Made by a program: the position numbers and the translations under genes. This document shows, in pieces, positions 57,140-64,000 of a stretch of 64,000 nucleotides of DNA (position 1 is the first letter of the stretch; every line of letters begins with the position of its first letter). Location of the stretch: contig CM038721.1 of assembly GCA_021613375.1 (NCBI GenBank), positions 5,813,486 to 5,877,485 of the forward strand, written 5' to 3'. The stretch is from Megaleporinus macrocephalus (lineage: Eukaryota > Chordata > Actinopteri > Characiformes > Anostomidae). Under the pieces are notes generated by a model that was given only the letters and a program-made list of their open reading frames with translations, had not been told where the DNA came from and did not search any database.

Positions 57140-59915
57140 TGGAGAGCAGTGAGGTTCTCCTCAGTGGTCCTCAGTGTTGTCCTGGTGGTGGAGGACTCTT
57201 AAACAATAATACTATCCACTACCAGAGAGGCCTTTAGTTGCTTAGAAGTTACCCTGGGTTCCTTCGTGACCTTACAGTACTGTTATACACCTTGCTGCTG
57301 TTGGAGTGACCTTTGTTGGTTGACCATTCCTGTCCTGTTAGATAAAAAATAAGAGGATGGCTCTATGAGCAGCCTCAAACTGAAATCAATCTATAGATGA
57401 CCGTTCGTATTGAATACATTTGCAGGGTCATCGCATTAACAGGCAGTCTGTAGAAGACTCAGATGGTCCTGTAGGTCCTGCATTGCCTTTTAACCTCACG
57501 CCTTAGACGTGGCTTGTCCTTTGCTGCCCCTGCACGATATGGAGTGCACACAAATGCACACCTCAGTGGTCCTCAGTGTTCTCCTGGTGGTGGACTCAAA
57601 CATTAATACCATCCACTACCAGAGAGGCCTTTAGTTGCTTAGAAGTTACCCTGGGTTCCTTCGTGACCTTACAGTACTGTTATACACCTTGCTGTTGGAG
57701 TGACCTTTGTTGGTTGACCATTCCTGTCCTGTTAGATAAAAAATAAGATGATGGCTCTCTGAGCAGCCACAAACTGAAATCAATCTATAGATGACCATTC
57801 ATATTGAATACATTTCCAGGGTCATCGCATTAACAGGCAGTCTGTAGAAGACTCAGATGGTCCTGTAGGTCCTGCATTGGTTTTTAACCTCACGCCTTAG
57901 ACGTGGCTTGTCCTTTGCTGCCCCTGCACGATATGGAGGGCACACTAATGCACACCTCAGTGGTCCTCAGTGTTCTCCTGGTGGTGGACTCAAACATTAA
58001 TACTATCCACTACCAGAGAGGCCTTTAGTTGCTTAGAAGTTACCCTGGGTTCCTTCGTGACCTTACAGTACTGTTATACACCTTGCTGTTGGAGTGACCT
58101 TTGTTGGTTGACCATTCCTGTCCTGTTAGATAAAAAATAAGATGATGGCTCTCTGAGCAGCCACAAACTGAAATCAATCTATAGATGACCATTCATATTC
58201 AATACATTTCCAGGGTCATCGCATTAACAGGCAGTCTGTAGAAGACTCAGATGGTCCTGTAGGTCCTGCATTGGCTTTTAACCTCATGCCTACTTTGACA
58301 TGGCTTGTCCTTTGCTGCCCCTGCACGATATGAAGGGCACACTAATGCACACCTCAGTGGTCCTCAGTGTTCTCCTGGTGGTGGACTCAAAATAATACTA
58401 TCCACTATCAGAGAGACCTTCAGTTGCTTAGAAGTTCCCCTGGGTTCCTTCGTGACCTTACAGTCCTGTTATACACCTTGCTGTTGGAGTGACCTTTGTT
58501 GGTTGACCATTCCTGTCCTGTTAGATAAAAAATAAGATGATGGCTCTCTGAGCAGCCACAAACTGAAATCAATCTATAGATGACCATTCATATTGAATAC
58601 ATTTCCAGGGTCATCGCATTAACAGGCAGTCTGTAGAAGACTCAGATGGTCCTGTAGGTCCTGCATTGGTTTTTAACCTCACGCCTTAGACGTGGCTTGT
58701 CCTTTGCTGCCCCTGCACGATATGGAGGGCACACTAATGCACACCTCAGTGGTCCTCAGTGTTCTCCTGGTGGTGGATTCAAACATTAATACTATCCACT
58801 ACCAGAGAGGCCTTTAGTTGCTTAGAAGTTACCCTGGGTTCCTTCGTGACCTTACAGTCCTGTTATACACCTTGCTGTTGGAGTGACCTTTGTTGGTTGA
58901 CCATTCCTGTCCTGTTAGATAAAAAATAAGATGATGGCTCTCTGAGCAGCCACAAACTGAAATCAATCTATAGATGACCATTCATATTGAATACATTTCC
59001 AGGGTCATCGCATTAACAGGCAGTCTGTAGAAGACTCAGATGGTCCTGTAGGTCCTGCATTGGTTTTTAACCTCACGCCTTAGACGTGGCTTGTCCTTCG
59101 CTGCCCCTGCACGATATGGAGGGCACACTAATGCACACCTCAGTGGTCCTCAGTGTTCTCCTGGTGGTGGACTCAAACATTAATACTATCCACTACCAGA
59201 GAGGCCTTTAGTTGCTTAGAAGTTACCCTGGGTTCCTTCGTGACCTTACAGTCCTGTTATACACCTTGCTGTTGGAGTGACCTTTGTTGGTTGACCATTC
59301 CTGTCCTGTTAGATAAAAAATAAGATGATGGCTCTCTGAGCAGCCACAAACTGAAATCAATCTATAGATGACCATTCATATTCAATACATTTCCAGGGTC
59401 ATCGCATTAACAGGCAGTCTGTAGAAGACTCAGATGGTCCTGTAGGTCCTGCATTGGCTTTTAACCTCATGCCCACTTTGACATGGCTTGTCCTTCGCTG
59501 CCCCTGCACGATATGGAGTGCACACTAATGCACACCTCAGTGGTCCTCAGTGTTCTCCTGGTGGTGGACTCAAAATAATACTATCCACTATAAGAGAGGC
59601 CTTCAGTTGCTTAGAAGTTACCCTGGGTTCCTTCGTGACCTTACAGTCCTGTTATACACCTTGCTGTTGGAGTGACCTTTGTTGGTTGACCATTCCTGTC
59701 CTGTTAGATAAAAAATAAGATGATGGCTCTCTGAGCAGCCACAAACTGAAATCAATCTATAGATGACCATTCATATTCAATACATTTCCAGGGTCATCAC
59801 ATTAACAGGCAGTCTGTAGAAGACTCAGATGGTCCTGTAGGTCCTGCATTGGTTTTTAACCTCACGCCTTAGACGTGGCTTGTCCTTTGCTGCCCCTGCA
59901 TGATATGGAGCGCAC
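57140..59915. repeat. 394-bp satellite, seven units, with 1183-bp trimeric higher-order repeat
   Basis: The landmark CCTTTGCTGCCCCTGCA (C(C/T)TTCGCTG in two copies) lies at 57518, 57912, 58309, 58701, 59095, 59492 and 59883: spacings 394, 397, 392, 394, 397, 391. Units at 58309 and 59492 share a variant (CTCATGCC.ACTTTGACATGG, then ACTCAAAATAATACTATCC) absent from the others, giving an A-A-B-A-A-B-A order. The sequence GGTTCCTTCGTGACCTTACA suggests a Tc1-like transposon origin. Confidence 0.95.
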
Positions 59916-60677
59916 ACAAAGGAAATGAAACGAAGCAGTGAAACCCTCTCGGTCAGATATTAAAGAAGGACGTGAGTTGAGGGGCGATTTCCAGTCGGCA
60001 CTGTTGGCTGGACCCGAGCGGCGAGTTCTGTTTTCTGTAAAGGCTCTAAGAACATTTGGAAAGAATTTAGCCAAAGCGAATCCATCTGAGTGTGCAGAGC
60101 AGAGCATGTCAGACAAGACAATGGAGCACTAGAAGAGTGTGTGTGTGTGCTTGTTAGCTACATTAGCCCCGTAGCTCTGGTGCCAAACTAAAGAAGCAAA
60201 GTTCGGACACAGCTTGGCTGATTGACTGGCCGTATTTAGGCTGGAAATTAAAAAAAAAAAAAAAATCGTAAAAAACACAGAGAGTGAGATGTGTGATGTT
60301 GGAACATGTCGAATGAGCTCAGCCAGAGCGAATCCGTCTGAGTGTGCGGCGTGAATCCATGTGAGTTAGGAGAACCGAGCCCTGGAAGTGCTGGCGTGTA
60401 GGTATGTGAACATGTAGATAAAAGATGTCGTTAGAGCTTTTTTCTGCTTTTGCGGTTTAAAAAAACAAAAAGAGGAATAAAAAAGAAAATGAAAGCTAAA
60501 TTTGATTGGGTGCCGGCGCAGCGCTGCTTGTTGATCCTGGAGCAGACAGGTCACAGCAGCATTATTCAGTGTAATTGGCTGGAATGACTGCGGCTCTCAC
60601 AATGGCTTTCTCTCGCTCCGTGTAGTAGCGTGTGCGCGGTGGGTGGGAGTTGTTTAGAATTCTGCTGAGCGCGAGCG
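59916..60677. other. no gene; small internal duplication
   Basis: GCGAATCCATCTGAGTGTGC (60077) recurs as GCGAATCCGTCTGAGTGTGC (60329) with similar context. A16-type run at 60249-60265. No gene motif. Confidence 0.4.
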
Positions 60678-60678
60678 C

Positions 60679-60726
<48 letters not shown>

Positions 60727-60727
60727 G
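60678..60727. repeat. (GACA)12 microsatellite
   Basis: Uninterrupted tetranucleotide run just before the pyrimidine tract. Confidence 0.97.
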
Positions 60728-60804
60728 CTAACACACGCAGCCAGACACTCCTCATGCAGCATTCATACAGTCTGATGCCAGTACTGTGTTCATACTCTCT
60801 GTAC

Positions 60805-61013
60805 ATCTCTCTCTCTCTCCCTCTCGCTCTCTCTTTGTCTCTCTCTTTGTCTCTCTCTTTCTCTCTCTTTGTCTCTCTCTTTCTCTCTCTCTCTCTCTTT
60901 CTTTCTTCCAGTCTCCCTCTCTCTCTCTCCCTCTCTTTATCTCTCTCTTTCTCTCTCTCTCTCTTTGTGTCTCTCTTTCTCTCTCTCTCTCTCTTTCTTT
61001 CTTCCAGTCTCCC

Positions 61014-61074
<61 letters not shown>

Positions 61075-62347
61075 CTCAGTCTCTCTCCCTCTTTCTCTTT
61101 TTCTCTCTCTCTTTCCCAAGAACAAAAGATGAGCAGAGACAAAAGGGATCTCTTTATCTCTCCTTGATTCTCTTTTTTTCCATCTTTCTGTTTGTATTTT
61201 TTTTCTGTTTATTGATTTCTCTCTCTCTCTCTCATAAGGAGAAAAGATGAGCAGAGACAAAGGGGCTCTCTTTTTACCTCTCCTTCTCTTCTACCTCTCA
61301 TTTTCTTTCTCTCTCTTTCTTTCTTCTCTCCTTTTCTTTCTCTCTCTTTTTCTCTCTCTCTTTTCTCTCAGCCCCCCCCCTCTCTCTCTCTCCCTACCTT
61401 TCTTTCTCTCTTGTCTAACAACAAAAGATAAGCAGAAACAAAGGAGCTCTCTTTATCTCTCTTTGATTCTCCATCTCTCTCTCTCTCTCTCACTCTCTCT
61501 CTCTCTCTTTCTTTCTTTCAGTCTCTCTTATTCTCTCTCTCTCTTTCTTTCTTTCTCTCAGTCTCTCTCCCTCTTTCTCTTTCTCTCTTTCCCAAGAACA
61601 AAAGATAAGCAGAGACAAAAGGGATCTCTTTATCTCTCCTTGATTCTCTTTTTTCCATCTTTCTCTTTTATCTTTTTCTCTGTCTCTCATAAAGAGAAAA
61701 GATGAGCTAAGACAAAGGGGCTCTCTTTTTACCTCTCCTTCTCTTCTACCTCTAATTTTCTTTCTCTCTTTCTTTCTTCTCTTTTTCTTTCTCTCTCTTT
61801 TCTCTCAGTCTCCCTCTCTCTCTCTCTCTTGCCTAAGAACAAAAGATGAGCAGAGACAAATGAGCTCTCGTTATCTTTCCTTGATTCTCCCTTTCTCTCT
61901 CTCTCTCTCTCTCTCTCTTTTTGTCTTTGTTTTTATGTCTCTCTTTTTCTCTTTATACCCCCCTCTTTCTCTCTCTTTCACCTAAGAGCAGAGACAAAGT
62001 GGATCTCTTTATCTCTCCTCTTTCTACCTCTCATTATATCTCTCTCTTTCCTTCTTCTCTCTTTTTCTTTCTCTCTCTCTCTCTTTTTCTCTCAGTCTCC
62101 CTCTTTCTCTCTCTCTTTCTTTCTCTCTCTCTCTTGCTGACAACAAAAGATGAGCAGAAACAAAGGAGCTCTCTTTATCTCTCCTTGATTCTCTTTTTTC
62201 CATCTTTCTATTTGTATCATTTTTTCTGTTTATTGATTTCTCTCTCTCTCTCATAAGGAGAAAAGATGAGCAGAGACAAAGTGGCTCTATTTTTTTTACC
62301 TCTCCTTCTTTTCTATGTCTCATTTTATTTCTCTCTCTTTCTTTCTT

Positions 62348-62410
<63 letters not shown>

Positions 62411-63347
62411 CCTAAGAACAAAAGATGAGCAGAGACAAAGGAGCTCTCTTTATCTCTCCTTGATTCTCCATTTCTCTCTCTCTCTTTTTCTTTTTTTTCT
62501 CTCTTTTTCTCTTTATACCCCCTCTTTCTCTCTCTTTCGCCTAAGAGCAGAGACAAAGGGGATCTCTTTATTTCTCCTTCTCTCTCTACCTCTCATTTTA
62601 TCTCTCTCTTTTTCTTTCTTTTCTGTTTTTCTTTCTCTCCCTCTCTCTCTCTCTCTCTCTTTCTCACCTAAGATCAGAGACAAAAGGGATCTCTTTATCT
62701 CTCCTTGATTCTCTATTTTTCTTTGTATCTTTTTTCTGTTTATTGATTTCTCTCTCTCTCTCATAAGGAGAAAAGATGAGCAGAGACAAAGAGGCTCTCT
62801 TTTTACCTTTCCCTTTCTCTCTACCTCATTTTATCTCTCTCTTTCTTTTTTCACTCTTTTTCTTTCTCTCTCTTTCTTTTTCTCTCTCTCTGCCTCTTTT
62901 TCTTTGTTTTTATGTCTCTCTTTTTCTCTTTATACCCCCCCCCTCTCTCGCCTAAGAGCAGAGACAAAGGGGATCTCTTTTTACCTCTCCTTCTCTCTGA
63001 CTTTTCCTCTCTCTCTTTCTCTCTTGTGAGAACAAGACAAGCAGACAAGAAGACAATTCTTCTTCCTTTATCTCTCTTTCTCTTCTTCTTTTAATATCTG
63101 TCTTCCCCCTTTCTCTTTCTCCCTCTCTCCGTCTGTCTCTCTCTAGCTGTGCTCCCATAATCTCTCCCTCTCTCTCTGTCTCTCTGTCTCTTTTATGTCT
63201 TCCTCTCTCTCTCCTCATAACAAAAGATGTGCAGAGAGGATGTCTCTTTATCTCTCTTTCTCTTTCTAGCTCCCATCTCTTGTTCTGTCTCTTTGTCTGT
63301 TTTTCTCCTTTTCCTCTCTCTTTATTCCTTTCGCTCTCTCTTTATTA

Positions 63348-63379
<32 letters not shown>

Positions 63380-63499
63380 TTCATATGAGAACAAAAGACA
63401 AGCCGAGACAGCGGTTCTTCATCTCTCTATCTCGCTCGCTCTGTCTCGCTTTTTCTCTTTATACCTTTCTTTTCTCTCTCTTCTTTTCAACATCCCCCT

Positions 63500-63536
<37 letters not shown>

Positions 63537-63895
63537 CTATCTCAAGAAAATACAGTTACTTCATTTACCTCCTTTTCTCTCTGTCTCTGTATTTCTTTTC
63601 ATATCTTTCTTCTTTCTAACTTTCATTTCATGTTTTCTGTCTTTCTCCAACATCTTTCTTTCTCTGATTCTCTGTCTCTCTCTTTCTTTCTCTTTTCACC
63701 TCATTCTTCTCTCTCACATAAGAACAAAAGATGAACAATGGAGCTCTGTTTACTGATCTTACGCTCCCTCTATCTCTCTGCCTCTCTCTCAATCTTTCTT
63801 TTTCTTTGTATTCTCTATTTCCTCTCTTTATCTGTTTCTATCTTCTTTCTCGCTCTCTCTCTTTCTTTCTCTCTCTCTCTTTCTTACTGAGTCTA
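60805..63895. repeat. 3.1-kb polypyrimidine tract with periodic purine-rich islands
   Basis: Almost continuous C/T on the plus strand (CTCTCTCTTT...), broken about every 90-190 bp by islands such as AAGAACAAAAGATGAGCAGA followed by GACAAAGGAGCTCTC. Some 15 or more islands fall into three types: AAGAACAAAAGATGAG, AAGGAGAAAAGATGAG, and a shorter TAAGAGCAGAGACAAA. Ser-Leu or Arg-Glu frames on either strand are artefacts. The end of the window (63896-64000) has a short CACA run and nothing else. Confidence 0.95.
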
Positions 63896-64000
63896 CACAT
63901 GTACACAGACAGACAAACTACACACACACATACACACGCACACCTACGCACCCTGCAGAGCACACAAGGACGCGTCTAGCCAGCAAAGGGGAGGAGATAA

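Noticed and set aside
60654..63979. Ser-Leu-rich and Arg-Glu-rich frames
   Set aside because: Translations of the polypyrimidine tract in several frames on both strands. No non-repeat domain.

Overview
This window is vertebrate nuclear DNA, almost certainly from a ray-finned (teleost) fish. The evidence is a split vertebrate gene with GT-AG introns, and dense copies of repeat types that I recognise from fish genomes: a tRNA-like SINE with a GGATGG tail, Tc1/mariner-type termini, a foldback element with long inverted arms, and LINE-type 3' tails. Some of these families suggest an otophysan fish (characin or catfish group), but that is only an impression. Nothing in it is prokaryotic.

The only gene I can support is tmc3 (transmembrane channel-like 3), on the minus strand. 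Sixteen coding exons can be placed base by base from the start ATG at 34429-34431 down to 1833. They join in phase without any stop or frameshift and encode the first 633 residues plus two bases: a charged cytoplasmic N terminus, TM1 to TM7, and the TMC signature CWETYVGQ. The remaining transmembrane segments and the C-terminal tail lie beyond the left edge. Introns range from 85 bp to 3.8 kb.

Introns (1-34315) are dominated by tandem repeats, and most of the long ones carry their own array: 36 bp (intron 15), 67 bp (14), about 21 bp (13), 20 bp (12), 54 bp (9), about 165 bp (6), and 42 bp (introns 3 and 2, on both sides of exon 3). Transposon fragments fill much of the rest.

The 5' flank (34432-64000) contains no gene I recognise. 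It holds further arrays: a second 54-bp array, a third 42-bp array, then 37-, 41-, about 17- and 62-bp arrays. Further right are a 394-bp satellite with an exact 1183-bp higher-order period, and about 3.1 kb of almost pure pyrimidine sequence. Between these are several apparently single-copy stretches of a few hundred bases where regulatory elements could lie.

The recurring theme is that many of the tandem arrays appear to have grown from a piece of a transposable element that is still visible beside the array: a SINE head, a transposase 3' region, or a terminal inverted repeat. In one case the unexpanded copy is also present in the window. I see no new protein system. The most interesting observations are these transposon-seeded minisatellites and their possible effects on tmc3 splicing and polyadenylation, especially around exon 3.
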